Source: Penium margaritaceum (taxonomy: Eukaryota > Streptophyta > Zygnematophyceae > Desmidiales > Peniaceae). From it: DNA of 64,000 nt. Positions within the stretch are counted from its first letter, which is position 1. The number at the start of each line of letters is the position of its first letter. The stretch spans positions 44,700-108,699 of the forward strand of contig SZWC01008545.1 of assembly GCA_023375785.1 (NCBI GenBank), given 5' to 3'. Made by a program: the position numbers and the translations under genes. Shown here piece by piece: positions 10,475 through 22,319 of the stretch. The notes under the pieces are model-generated. The model was not told the origin of the DNA. It saw nothing but the letters and a program-made list of their open reading frames with translations, and ran no database searches.

Positions 10475-10857
10475 AAAGTTATTTAGGTAGCACCTAAACA
10501 TTCGTTCAACGAAAATTGGTGATCCTTAAAATCGATGACGAACTAGTTCATGACCGCCAGTAACGGCCAGCCGCGTCATTTGACGACGGGGAGCGGCGTC
10601 GGATGACGCGGCTGGCCGCGTCTGAAGCGGTTGCCGTTCCCGACACGTCAGTTCCAGGCACCAGATTGGTGATTTGCACAGGAACTGACGTGTCAGGCTG
10701 AACTGGTAGCCCTGACATCGTGAGTCCACCGTGCACATCCGGTCCGTGAGCCGGATGTGCACCGTGACTGTGAAAAAATGCATGGCAGGAAACCCGGGGT
10801 CAGAATATTTTCGATGATATGGAACTTTCAAAATATTTTAGGTGGTACCATAACTTT
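10475..10857. mobile_element. Foldback/MITE-like element with three internal hairpins
   Basis: Ends at 10475-10498 and 10836-10857 are imperfect inverted repeats (aaagttat then caccta). Inside are three perfect inverted repeats in a row: 16 bp at 10564-10579/10603-10618, 14 bp at 10642-10655/10681-10694, and 12 bp at 10731-10742/10751-10762, the last extendable by 3 bp past one mismatch. There is no coding capacity. The structure resembles a non-autonomous foldback element; no target duplication could be fixed because the left flank abuts a gap. Confidence 0.6.
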
Positions 10858-10927
10858 AGACGACGAAATCAAATTCGACGAAAATAATGGGCCAAAAATA
10901 TTTATAATCGAAATTAAAGATCAGTAG

Positions 10928-11475
10928 GGTATTGGGTAGGTGTATTGGGCAGTGTATCTGGACGAGGGCCGAATGAATACAAAAATGTACAAATACACTT
11001 GTGTACATTTCTGAGCGGGTGCCGATACACTCCCCGATACACTTCCCCAATACACTTGCGGTGTTCGGGAGGGGGGAGGGGGGGTGAGTGAACTCTCATC
11101 GGGGTACGAGTAGAACATTTCAGTTGCGAATAAATTTACCAATGGCTTACACATAGACCGTCGGATGCCAAAGATGTACAATCACAATAAGTTCAGGCCT
11201 CATATATAAAAGGATAAGATGTTTGTTTTATGTATGTCTATCGTCCAAAAGTAGCGCAAACCTAACCAGATGAACTTCCTGTGAGTGGACAATCGTTGAT
11301 GCCCCCCTCCCCCACCCACTATCAAAGTGTATGTGGTCGGGGGGTGGGGGGGGGGGGAGGCGAGGGCAGGCGCGTTAGGAGAATACATTAGTGTACATTT
11401 TTCCGGATCCCCACGATACACTACCGGATACAATCACCAGATACACTCGGGGGGGGGGGGGGGGGGGGGGGGACA
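10928..11475 (+). repeat. Unclassified repeat R1, copy c
   Basis: This is the most complete copy: a left arm with tattgggtaggtgtattggg and several gatacact/aatacact words, a G-rich run near 11070-11085, the 252-bp core (11087-11338), a second G run, and a right arm with gatacac words ending in a poly-G run (about 11450-11473). The core contains a TATA-like catatataaaagg at about 11201-11214; copy a has tactatatagaagg at the equivalent place. No protein is encoded. Confidence 0.65.
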
Positions 11476-12876
11476 GTCGAATACAAGCGAACTACGTGAG
11501 CGGCACTTGCAAACAACATGCAAAGTAGCTGCATGTCTGTGTACGTTAGTAATAACAGTGTTTGTTGCTTCAAGACGTTTCGATACAATAATACGTTTTA
11601 CAGGTATGCCCCATAAGGCGCCTTTGGGAAAGAACAGTGTTAGCTTAAAGCGATTATATAGTTATTTAAATAACGTAGAATTAACGAGGAATTACTGATA
11701 AAATTTCAGGTAAAAAGTTTTAAATTCCCCCTTGACATACAATATCATGTGTTCACTGAGAAACTAGCGATGAAATGACTACATACACGTAGGTAAACTT
11801 CTAAGAAGTGAAGAAAATGGAGGAGTCATATACATAGTTTATTGAGTGTATAAAAGTGGATTGATTAACCATAACTCCCATGGCTCTTGTTGTCGATGCC
11901 ATCGGCTTCTCAACAGCTACATGGACAAGGTCTGGCAGCTTAGGAGGTGGAGGGCGCTCTCAAGTTGTGGGTGGAGGAGCAAATTTTGTCTTGTACGTAG
12001 CGAGATGTGTACGGCGGCGCTGGCACGTGCTCGCATAAATCGTAAGTGGCACAATTTTTGCCCACCAGTGGAACAAAATTAAATGGTGTGCTTGTAGTAG
12101 AAAAGGCAGTCAAGTTTGTGTACTCTCCACGATACGCGTTGCGGATGTTACACTGGGTGGTACAGATGCATGAAGTTAGGGGGGATGTGGTCATGTTCGT
12201 TGAGGATGGTAGCTATCCACTGTGAGATAGTGGCGAAGGTGGACCGTGTAGCTATGTCGGATTCCGGTGCTTGACTATATGGCAGGAAGTCTTATTGGGG
12301 AGTTGAGCCACCTTGTAGAGTGGCAGAAGAATTCTGCATGGACTCCATTGTTGGAGGTGATGCGCAGCCGAGTATTCAAGGGCTCACATATGGCTTGTGG
12401 AGCTTCAGCACGCTACGCATGGGCAACCCAAGGAGAGGCCGTGAAAAGTGCAGTGTGGAAGGGCAACACGAGGAGATTGCGGACCACCATTTCAGATGTT
12501 TGAATTGAACATCTGAATTCATGAGCCGAGGGATTTTCCCTTTGTGTTCATCGTGGCGGTCGAACATACATCCAGATTTTATTTGATGTAAGAGAAAAAC
12601 AAAAAACATCCATGACAACCTCCCTTTCCATAAGTTCCATGACAAAATTTAGTTCCGAGCTTGTCCAAATCAAAGTCCATGACAAGCCATAAAAATGGAA
12701 ATGTTATTCTTGTGCCGAAGCAAGACCTTGTCCGGCTGGACGCCAAAATTACTAACTGGGCAGGTTTGAAACAGAGGAGAACAATAAAAAAAGCTACCAA
12801 ATGCGGCAATTGAAGTCAGTTCAAGTCTAGCACAGCCAATGATTACGTTGATTTACATCGTCAAACTCCATGAAAG
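11476..12876. other. Unassigned DNA
   Basis: Only short frames are present and none resembles a known family. I see no repeats shared with the rest of the window. Confidence 0.3.
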
Positions 12877-13554
12877 ATGATACTGTCGTTGACTGTGACT
12901 TTTCTGCACCAGGGTAGGACATGTGGCTCAGGGTTGCTAGCCGTTGGATTCCTACATTATAACATCATTTCCTGCCTTGTCAATGCATTTGGCTATTGCA
13001 GGCATTTGCAGAAGGTTGTTTTGGATGCTGAAGATGAAAATTTCTCATGGGATTTCACGTTAGACGCTATTACTGTGCAAACCGAGTTTTTTGGAAACGA
13101 GGTCACTGCCAGTGATGATTTCACAGAAACGCCACATATACTTTTCCACCCTAGACTGCTCACGCATGCCTTCAACTTTATATCGTGCGTCAGAATTCTC
13201 GTTCATTTTCCCATAGCGTCTGAGAGTTATGCAAAAGAAGTACATCCATTTCTTTGGTGGAGTCAGAGAGTCATGCCACATTGGATAAAATTGCTCGGGA
13301 GTAGAACAACTGCAGTTGGTAAGAGCGGTTGTGGAAGTGTTGATCCATTACTTCCGGTCTCTTGCTGCCATTGGATGTTCTTTAAATCACACCACAAACG
13401 TAAAGCCGTTCCGTGCGAATGTGAGGATGCGATGCCATTTTATTTTTTATTGCTAACCCATACGGTGGTGAAGTACACCACCAAAATTGTCAGCCACAAC
13501 CTTATCGTCAGTCCTAAGTTAACGGGATCAAATGGCTCAGGGAGTACTGGTTGA
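12877..13554 (+). CDS. Unrecognised 225-codon open frame
   Basis: This is the longest frame in a stretch without any recognised element. The translation has scattered Cys, His and hydrophobic residues and no domain, signal peptide or repeat that I recognise. There is no neighbour that suggests a role, and no splice pattern is obvious. It may be a chance frame; it is listed because it is the only long frame between 11.5 and 18.9 kb. Confidence 0.15.
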   Translation: MILSLTVTFLHQGRTCGSGLLAVGFLHYNIISCLVNAFGYCRHLQKVVLDAEDENFSWDFTLDAITVQTEFFGNEVTASDDFTETPHILFHPRLLTHAFNFISCVRILVHFPIASESYAKEVHPFLWWSQRVMPHWIKLLGSRTTAVGKSGCGSVDPLLPVSCCHWMFFKSHHKRKAVPCECEDAMPFYFLLLTHTVVKYTTKIVSHNLIVSPKLTGSNGSGSTG

Positions 13555-14249
13555 GAAGTTGCAGATTTCTCTTAGTGAATACTGCTTCTTGCGCATACAA
13601 ATGATGTACCTCCTCCATCGTCGCGTTGAGTTGTTGGAGTAGATGGATATGGAAGCTTTTGTGTCCCAACAACTTTTGGTAAATATATTTTTTTACGCAA
13701 GCCTGACGGCCGGTGCCTCCCATTGCATCAAGTACCAACCAGGCGGGTAACAGTTGAGGCGAAGGGTTCATCGAGCCCAACGGATCTGTCACTGGGTTGG
13801 TCGTCTTGGTTGTCGGTGCTCCATCATCTGCTCAAAAAGTTTTTGTTTCTACCTTGTACTCTTGGAGAGCGTCGTTGATCACATGCTGCTGACCCTCAAC
13901 CGTTGAAGCCTACGCTGATGAGTGCTCCTCGTTTCCAGGTGTGCTTTCTCCATTCATTGTTGTTGTCATGAGGTCTGAGAGCTTATGAATGGTGCAGGCA
14001 CGCTGAAGACTTGTGTAAGGTTGTCGCCTTGCAATGAATGTGTTGACTGCTCCTCCAGTTCTACTGCACTCTGATACTGAGTGCTACGTCGAGCATAACA
14101 TTGGTGGTTCACAGGAATGAGGTATGGAGCAGAACATGATTCCATGAATTTGGGAAATTGGATCATTTATATTTAGCACTAAGTGTACCTTGATGACAAG
14201 TATTGAACAATTCAAGTGGAAACATAAAATTATGAGAATCACAATGAGA
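13555..14249. other. Unassigned DNA
   Basis: No recognisable coding or repeat signal is seen. Confidence 0.3.
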
Positions 14250-14610
14250 CATATGTTGGGTCTTTGGTGCTCAAGCCTTGCAAAGCGTGCGACGTCACAT
14301 TGTGATTGGTTCTTTTTAGAAGTTAGGGGGTTTTGAGGCACGGTTTAATGAAAGTCTAGCACCATCAAGAGGTTAATCAAACAATATCAAAACATTGATA
14401 TAGTTCGTAATACTTGTGTTGGCCCTTTTGGAAAGTGGTCGAGAGTGTCCGAACTGTCGGAAGCCAAACATCAGAGGTCAAGATCGATGGGTAAATGCCC
14501 TTGTTCGAAAAATGTACAAATTATGAGGTCAATGCACAATAGGCCATGAATGTACAGATAGACATGCCCACTCGTGGAGTTTAGGGACTCGTGCACGCCT
14601 GGGATGTATG
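14250..14610 (+). repeat. Dispersed repeat R2, copy 2
   Basis: This copy is in opposite orientation to the one at 2440-2812. It begins near tgttgggtctttggtgctc and ends near gtgcacgcctggg. The two copies are clearly related but diverged, so the family is old. Confidence 0.65.
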
Positions 14611-14611
14611 T

Positions 14612-14644
14612 ATATGGTTACTCATGGATATGGAGTAACCATAT
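14612..14644. repeat. Perfect 12-bp inverted repeat
   Basis: atatggttactc at 14612-14623 and its reverse complement at 14633-14644 are separated by 9 bases, immediately after R2 copy 2. This may be an insertion or excision scar, or a small hairpin element. Confidence 0.6.
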
Positions 14645-14884
14645 CCATGAAATTGCTAAAGATTACCACTTTATAGAAAGTAAAAAAAACTGCCACTAGA
14701 TTTATGGCACCTTTTGTGTTGATAAAGCTGCCTTAACCACACTTCAAACAATATTAAGACCATATCCACATTCCGAACCATTTTACCCAACATAAATACC
14801 ACATTCAGCAAGTGTACCAAAAGGCAAGTTGTAAAGAACAATGTCGACATTGCATGGCATTCATCCTCAACATGCTTGTTAAAA

Positions 14885-15392
14885 AAAAACCACAAATCCC
14901 TCCATAGAGGGATTTATGAATTTCATAAAAAAAGGTTTGCGAGGGATTTGCATGGAGGGTCCAAACACCCCATGCGTTGAAAGAGAACCTACTGGGTCCC
15001 GCTACCATGGGCTCGGCAAGAGCCTATGTAAAACCCATAGTGTAATTTAAGGTGTGTTTTGAAAGTGGTTTATATGGATGAAAGTGAGTTGAAAGTACTT
15101 TAGAAGGGTGTTTTGCTCATTCTCAGTCGAGCGGTTAGCCTTGTATTTTCCTTTTTTCCTTTTTACTCACAAATCCCCATTCGTGGACCAAAAATTTTAT
15201 GTTTGCGTGGGCTCCAGCCACTCAAACAGAAAAATCACTGAATCCAAGATTGAGGATTCGCGAATAAAAGAGAAAGAAAGAAGAAAAAGGGCTAGTCGGT
15301 CAATTGTGATTCTTGCGATGACGGGGATGACACATCACCCTCCTCGCTTGGCTCGATCGGCGACACAAGTCACCGATCAAGCAAAGCGAGGG
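14885..15392 (+). repeat. Dispersed repeat R3, copy 1, with terminal hairpin
   Basis: This shares ccccatgcgttgaaag, gctacc-gggc, gaaagtggttt and downstream blocks with 17395-17890 in the same orientation. At 15342-15364 and 15369-15391 lies a 23-bp inverted repeat with three mismatches and a 4-base loop. It is probably a MITE-type element; no autonomous partner is seen. Confidence 0.5.
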
Positions 15393-15882
15393 GCCATGAC
15401 GTTCATTTTATTAATGTTCTAGATGTAGTTGCTGTAATATTCAATGCATGGATATCTTTGCTTTACATATAAGCTTGTGCAAAAATATTGATAAGTACGC
15501 CATAGATATATAGATGGATTATTACATTTGTTGTCTCTAGCCCTCCATGGGGAATTGACGGTGGCATAGAGCCACGTGTGAAAACAAGAGTCAAGAAGGT
15601 CAAGCACGCAGTGCAGCCATGAGGAGGGACATACATATGCCTATAGTCTGGTGTAAAGAGGAAAAGAGAAACCAAAGTACATGTTCTTCTAATGGGTTCC
15701 TGGGACGGAGGGGGAAGAGGCAGTGCACACGAGGAGGTCAATGAGGGACGACATACCAATGGTGGCCAGAGAGGCCTAGCGATGGAATGTCATGGGTATG
15801 GTGCTCAACTGTATAGTAGCCAGACAAGCTGCATGTGCTGCATGTTGCACGTAGCTCACTAACGCTTACCAATGTGTACAGG
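15393..15882. other. Unassigned DNA
   Basis: No gene or repeat is recognised. This is the 5' flank of the TRIM element. Confidence 0.3.
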
Positions 15883-16258
15883 TGTAGGCGCGGCCGGCCC
15901 CACGTGGATCCAGCGGGGGTCCCTGGCCTTTGGGCGGTTAGAAGGGATGGCTTGAGGGTCGTAGACCCTCGAGCAACATGGTTTTGGCCTAGTTGGCCAA
16001 GGATTCCGTCCAATCCGCTACATTGGTATAAAAGCGCGGCTCTTATACCAAGGATTCCGTCCAGGGTTTGAGTCCAATGTGCGGATGCCGAGGGCGGCTC
16101 ACTCCTAGTGTGGGGGAGTGTAGCGCGTGACTGGCGCCACATGGATCGTGCAGGGTCTCTGGCCTGTGGACAATTGGACGGCATGGCTTGAGGTTTTAAG
16201 ACCCTCAGGCACCGTTGTTTTGGCCTAGTTGGCCAAGGATTCTGTCCAATCCGCTACA
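15883..16258 (+). mobile_element. TRIM (miniature LTR retrotransposon)
   Basis: Two direct repeats of 140 bp (15883-16022 and 16119-16258) both begin tgtag and end ccgctaca, flanking only 96 bp. Immediately after the first repeat, 16024-16035 reads tggtataaaagc, two mismatches from the initiator-Met tRNA primer site tggtatcagagc. Immediately before the second repeat, 16109-16118 is tgtgggggag, a polypurine tract. Flanking pentamers acagg (15878-15882) and gtagg (16259-16263) agree at 3 of 5 positions and differ only by transitions. TRIMs are non-autonomous and use proteins of full-length elements. The LTRs differ at many sites, so the insertion is old. A tRNA B-box-like gggtttgagtcc inside (16063-16074) is noted as an alternative SINE-type reading, which the primer site and polypurine tract make less likely. 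Confidence 0.75.
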
Positions 16259-16263
16259 GTAGG

Positions 16264-17394
16264 TTCCTGTGTCAAACACATTTGTTCAAGGAATGTCAAG
16301 TAAACGAATTTGTTCCAGGAATGTCAAGGACGCCTTCTGATGTGCAGAATGTACTGCAACCAAACAACATTTACATGAAATCCCGCTACCTCTATTGTTA
16401 CTAACTAGATATATTTATCTAACAGCCATGTGTAGCACGTGGAATAGCGTTCGAGAGCGTGATCCAAACAATTAGGATCCTTCCCACCGACTTCAACTTA
16501 ATGCAAACGTATTCACCAAAACAACATTGACAAATGAGGAAAAGGAAATTGACATCTGGCCCCGAATTGGACACAAGACATGGACATCCTCAAGTTCAAA
16601 GGACACACAATACCTTCGATATGGTTGGAACCAAAAAAATTGTCTTCGGCCATGAACGTTTGGGATCCACTCAGATCAAGAACTTAGATGCCATTTTCAT
16701 GCACGTCGTCTAGATGGCTTGTGGTTTGCTAAATCTGAGTTTTGACAACTAACAAGTTTTTCGTGCATGTCTCAATCACATGGATTATTTTATCATTTTA
16801 AATATCTTAATTTCCACTAGATTTTTTTTTTATGATAGGAAAAAAAGATTAACTTTTGCACCTAGCTTCCACCATCACCAGGAATAGGTCTCAAATGTGC
16901 ATTAAAAAAAATAACGCTTAGACAAAGGGCCATGGAATTTGGGAATACACAAAATAGGCGAGATGACCCCGTGTCCGCAGGTGGGGTTGGAATAAGCACT
17001 TTTGGTAGTATTGTCATTTGGAACATGCTATAGGAATGAACTCTCACAAATGAGAAAATAGGAAGGTACATTCAAGTGGGCTTGAAATGGAAGAAAAAGA
17101 TGTTTTACCTTAATTTAGGAGGTGCTATAGTTCATCTGTGTCTGAGTTACACGATAATATCACTCGACTCTATTTACTTTCAGAAACGTGGGTTCAACCT
17201 CACAAAAAAAGAATGTTTTATAAAGGTATCATATCCACGACTTTGAGATTAACTACCACATGCCCGGTACTTTTATCTCTAAGAATGCCATACACAATGT
17301 TATGAAATAAAGTATATATTTGGACAAGAAGTTTCATGATTGCAATGTCGATTTCACATGCGTGGGGTGTTGCAGTGTAGATGTCATCATCTTC
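16264..17394. other. Unassigned AT-rich DNA
   Basis: No coding frame or known repeat is seen; only a short direct duplication of ttgttc-aggaatgtcaag near 16284-16329. Confidence 0.3.
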
Positions 17395-17890
17395 ACTGAA
17401 CAGTCACAAACCACTTTATGCGGGGTTTGTGATTATTTGAGGAGGGGTTTGTAGTTGGTTTATGTGGGAGGTCCGAGACTCCCCATGCGTTGAAAGGGAA
17501 CTTTCTCAGCTTTGCTACCGCTGGGCCTAGCTGGAACTGGTGCAAAAATAAAACCCTAAATCCCTAATGTCGATCTGGGAAGGGTTTGGAAGTGGTTTGC
17601 ATGGAAAACATGGGAGGTTTGTATGAAATGTAAAAGTAGAAATCTGAAAAGGCATTTTTTAAATTGCAATCGAGTGACCACCCTTTTTTTATTTCACGTG
17701 CAAATCCCTATTATGATTTATGATTTCCTGTGTGTTGGACTCCACTCGCACAAAGCAAACAACCTTCATGACAGGCACGTCGAGAAAAAGAAGGGTTTGT
17801 CTCTTGGTCGCAATATTTGGAGGGAACGAGAATTGTTGTCGAGCAACCATAACCCTCCTCGTCATCCTCCACCAGCAACACATGCGGCTG
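17395..17890 (+). repeat. Dispersed repeat R3, copy 2
   Basis: Direct copy of R3 (see 14885-15392), diverged, with a tandem-like aaatccct / gggtttg character at about 17557-17610. Confidence 0.5.
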
Positions 17891-18899
17891 ATCGAGGATG
17901 ATGAATGAGCCGGATATCACATTTTTTTGGTTGCCGGATATGGGACACTATTTTTTTTACTCGTGGACATGGCAGCTAAAAGCCTTTGTTCGCACGGAAA
18001 ACACATCTGTAACTCCCCTTTCAGAACCAGATGTTATGTGTAGTAAAACTTACTTCCATGAAAAGTGTGAGAAATTTTGGCGCTCGGCTTATGCCGAGCA
18101 TAACGTAAATGGTTTACAAGGAAAGGGTGCGGAACAGAAGACATTTTGAGGAATAAGAGTACTTGATAACTTGCAAGTGGAAAAAAATCTACTTGGAAAG
18201 GTGTGAAAATTGTCAGGACTTTCAACTGCATATATACCATAGCAAAAACAAGAATGAGGCATAAATGTGATCTAGGGATCATATGTACTTGTACTTGTGA
18301 ATCCTTCATGTAGTCTTTAGACCCCATGTCATACATTGTGTGCATACATGGGATCAAAGGATTTCATGAAGGCATTTTTCCATGACCCTGGAGGTTTTTG
18401 ATGGAGTATTTGTGAACCTTGAGACAAGTAACAAACGTTCAACCACCACAAGGATTACGTCAAAATCATTCCAGTGTGATGGATGAATCCTTCATAAAAA
18501 GCATGGAGATATTCAAACATGGATCCTTGGATATCGATAGTGGTTGAAGCAAATCTATGGATTGAATCCATCTTGAATTCTGGCGTTGGCACATGCCAAA
18601 CTTCTTGTATTAGTTTGTGACGTTGGTTTGGATTTTATCAAACTGCTACTATGTTGCAAGTTGCTTCACCGTCTTGTCTTTGCCGAAAAATCCACCCGGG
18701 CCCGTTTCATGACATTCTTCTAATAGCATACAACAGAGTTCATGGCTGGAAAGATAAGAATTTGTGGAGTGAGACATTGTCGCCAGAAGGGGTTGTCAAA
18801 CCACAAGTTGGTTTCTTCATACTCACTGCACTCCGTATGACCTTTCGTGAACAGCCTTGTGAGGTACACGTCACATTTAACAAGAAATCTACTAATCTC
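17891..18899. other. Unassigned DNA
   Basis: No recognisable gene or repeat is seen. Confidence 0.3.
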
Positions 18900-19810
18900 A
18901 ACCATTAGATCTTGATGCAGACTTCGAGCATCTGCCAGTTTTTTCTCTGGCCAACACTCGATCTTGTATTCAGAGTTGGACTTGAAGAATTCCATTCATC
19001 AAGTTTTTCGATGGATTGAACTTGGTTGAGTCCTGAGTTACTTCCACGCATGCTGATCGGTGTGCCCAACTGCATATATTTCATCTCTGAGCACCACATA
19101 GTTGAGCTCAGGCACACGTAACTTTCTTCACAGTTATGTGACCCGTTGTTCTCCACCGCCATTGTCTTCGAGGAGAATGGCTTTGATGCTTGATCGTGCA
19201 TACCAGTGGCCATAATGTAGTCCATCATTGGATCCACCAATTGTAGGATGGGTACCAAAGTCAAAACATTTCTTAATGGGTTAAATTCTTCTGGTTGCTA
19301 TCTCCCAAGCTCCAGTCAAAAGACTTACGGCTGAGATTGGAGTAATAGTAGTAATTATAGGACCCCAAGAAAAGCCTGGACATCCTGAACTTTGGTGGAC
19401 ATCGGCCAATCGGCTATCACCTCCACTTTGGTGGCCAACTGAGCAATAGACTCCTCGAGCTCGGCAAACTCCTGGAATTTGCCAATCCCCATCGGGATAA
19501 CATCTGGAATAACTGGAGGTGGCACCAGCCAAAGATCTTGCATTAATGAAGAATTATGAATGAGCATGTCGGGGCTTGAAACGGAGAAGGTACAAAATGC
19601 ACGTGTTGGGGAAGCGATGCTCACCTGGAGGAACAACCAACACTGGAGTCTACCCAAAGTCTGGTCGACACTTGCAAGCCATTCAATTGTGCATATCTGA
19701 AAGGACCAGCTGTTTGAATATGAATGATAAATTTGAAGGTGTGGTTCATTGCTCCCGGCATCAACAACGATCCAAAGAAGGTTGAAATTGTGGCCTCGCT
19801 TATGCATGGC
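18900..19810 (-). pseudogene. Ty3/gypsy RT-RNase H junction remnant
   Basis: Read on the minus strand, the block Lys-Val-x-x-Ile-Ala-Asp-Trp-Pro, a short linker and Val-Gln-Ala-Phe-Leu-Gly-Val-Leu (19355-19450) matches the gypsy RT thumb to RNase H junction. Further on, Thr-Leu-Val-Pro-Ile-Leu-Gln-Leu-Val-Asp-Pro and a degenerate Ala-Thr-Asp/Gly-Met-His-Asp block (about 19190-19264), followed by a Glu-Ser-Tyr-Val-Cys-Leu-like segment, matches the start of gypsy RNase H. Multiple stops and frameshifts are present. No LTR, primer site or integrase is linked to it. Family assignment rests on these two ordered blocks. Confidence 0.6.
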
Positions 19811-22319
19811 ATGGATTTAAGCTAGTGATCCGATCTACAGGACGTCGAATGGCAGGAGGAGCTTAGCAAGGCGAGATCAACGACTCAAGAAACCTCTTTC
19901 ACATAGTTGAATGTAGGCGTTCTACCTCTTAAGATGATCAGCCTGAAATGGCAAGATTCACTGACCACTTGAGAGATGGGACAACTTCGCATGTGACTTC
20001 CATGCACATTTTTTTAGGATGAATGGGAAGTCCGGCGCACAGTTCAAGTTCCAGTAACTACGTCAGTATTCTTGCACATCGAAGTGCATGCGACATTTAT
20101 GTAATACCATAACCAATAGCGACATCGGTTTAGATGAGATACATTTTTACTACAACAGCCTCAAGTGCAACATACGACAGGTAATTGTCAAACTTGGCAT
20201 CGAGGACGACATTTAATGAGTGATTGCACCAGTTAATCACATCGACAGTGCTGTGTACAATTCTCAAATATAGGTATCCAATTGATGGCAATCACAAGGC
20301 CGCACTGCTTATCACGGCGGAGGGAGGTCATTGTAAGTGAGGCGGTGAGCAATACCGAGGTGGAGACGGTAATTGGTGCTCAGTATATCCTTAAGCTGAC
20401 CAATGCCTTTATGGGGGTCTGTTGGGTCTATAGCCTTTGCCATATGAGTAACGATGCTTTGGCTGTCTGCTTGTGGTTGTTCATGGATGAGCGCCAATCT
20501 TACCACACTCTCTACACACTTCAATCCAATCGATTGACACGTACTTTACACAACATTGTGTCTTCCACCAGCTCTTTGTCCTGGCCACGCCCCTGTACAA
20601 CAGCCTGTTTGAGTGACTGAACAGCACCGTAGAGGATGCGGTCCACATTTTTCATGTTGAGTGAAATATTCTAGCTTCATTCAATTCAATTTTCCTATGT
20701 AACGTGGATCTGGAACTGCCTCGTGCACAGTCCCCTGCTGGACCAGATTTGGACATCTTGCCTCCGCAGAGTTACAACTGCACACAACCTGCACAAATCC
20801 AAATACGGCACGAGTCCAAAAGCTACATGGGTGCGTGAACGAAATTGCTCTGCTTCCTACGTCAATACTGAACTGACCCACAACACACCATTAATGAAAG
20901 AAAAGCCCCCCTCACTACTAACCACCTGTACCCCTTCCTCTACTGCACATACCATCCCTGCTCAGACACTGCTGCACCGACCAGGTTTTCTCTCCTCTCT
21001 CTATAACCTGGTGCTGAGGCTTCCACCACCGCCAAAACCTCCCAAGCTCTCTCCATGCTGCACCTCAACAGAAGTAGAGCTTCCGAGCCTACCCTTCAAG
21101 GCTTGCACCCCTCTCCCGATCTGGGGGGTGTTTTGGAAATTATCTCGGAGATCGCTTCAAGGGATGCAGCCTCCGAGGAAAAATTAAGAGTAACAGTGCA
21201 GGTTCATTTCCGGAGAAACCTGACCAAGGTCCAAACGGTCTCGTGAACGACCATCATGCGAACCTCGCCAAGGGCAAAGCCAACGACTTCATGCAACAAC
21301 GGTCAAGGTGAAAACACGTACAGAGATCACTCCTTCGCACGGCACTCTTGTATGTGTATAGCTAGCAAAGCTAGATTTCCTATCGTGGCCTCGCGCCGCT
21401 CCACTCTCTCCGTTGAGTCGCCACCATATTCTTGGGCCCGCTCGACGAAGCGCGTTAGGATAGGATCCTAAGTATTTGTATTGCTTTTGTTCTATTGAGC
21501 AATCAATCCATTGGATTCCTCTCTAGGCTCGCCCTATGGGCCGCCTCCAGTTCATTCTCCTTGCACTGCCTTTCAGCGCGCGTGCTCTCGCACTGCGTCC
21601 ACTCCCTCTCTGCTGATGTTAAACTTACCTCATCAACGCATGCATCCATAAGGAAGCTTCCGGCCTCCACTTCAAGTGCTGCATCCACATACAACCTCTT
21701 TCTATTCAGTGCTCGTATTTATGTGCCACACCCAGATTATTCTTCCTCCACTTCATTTTCATTTTGCTTTCAAGCCATTGTTCCCGCTGTGCTTCCGTTC
21801 GTGCTTCTGCCCTCCATCTCAAGCGCTCGTCCTGGTGACCGTGCCCACTCATAGAAGCACGTGCAAATATTCTGAAAAATCTGACCCTGCACTTGCCTCA
21901 CAACTGCTTGCCCTCTTAAAGCCTACACCTGCATTGTCTCTTAAGTAAGCATCGGCATCCACACCCGAGGAGAGCAACTCTTTCACTTGCAATCTCGGAG
22001 GCTGCCTTCACCCATTTTTGTCTGCACTACAGCAATCCTCCGCCACTGTGTATAGAAAGTCAACCCACAGCATCTACAGGGGTGAAGCTGGCATGAATAC
22101 CCTTGTCTGAATTTTTTAGGCAACATCCTCAAGGGTACACCCATCAAGCCTGATTAGTCATGAGATTTTCACTTATGATTTTACAGTTGTGTACGATGAT
22201 GTTGCCAGCCTTGGAATTTGTCCCATACCACTTGTATGTGTTCTGACCAATCGGAGCTCTCCTTCACCGTCTCCTAACCCAGGCATGTTGGAGGAGGTAA
22301 ATTCTGTTAAACAATCAGC
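19811..22319. other. Unassigned DNA, probably old transposon relics
   Basis: No domain is recognised. The stretch near 21440-21530 (ttgttctattgagcaatcaatcc) has the look of an LTR end but no partner was found. It lies upstream of the copia RT relic at 22.3 kb and may be its 5' part. Confidence 0.25.
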
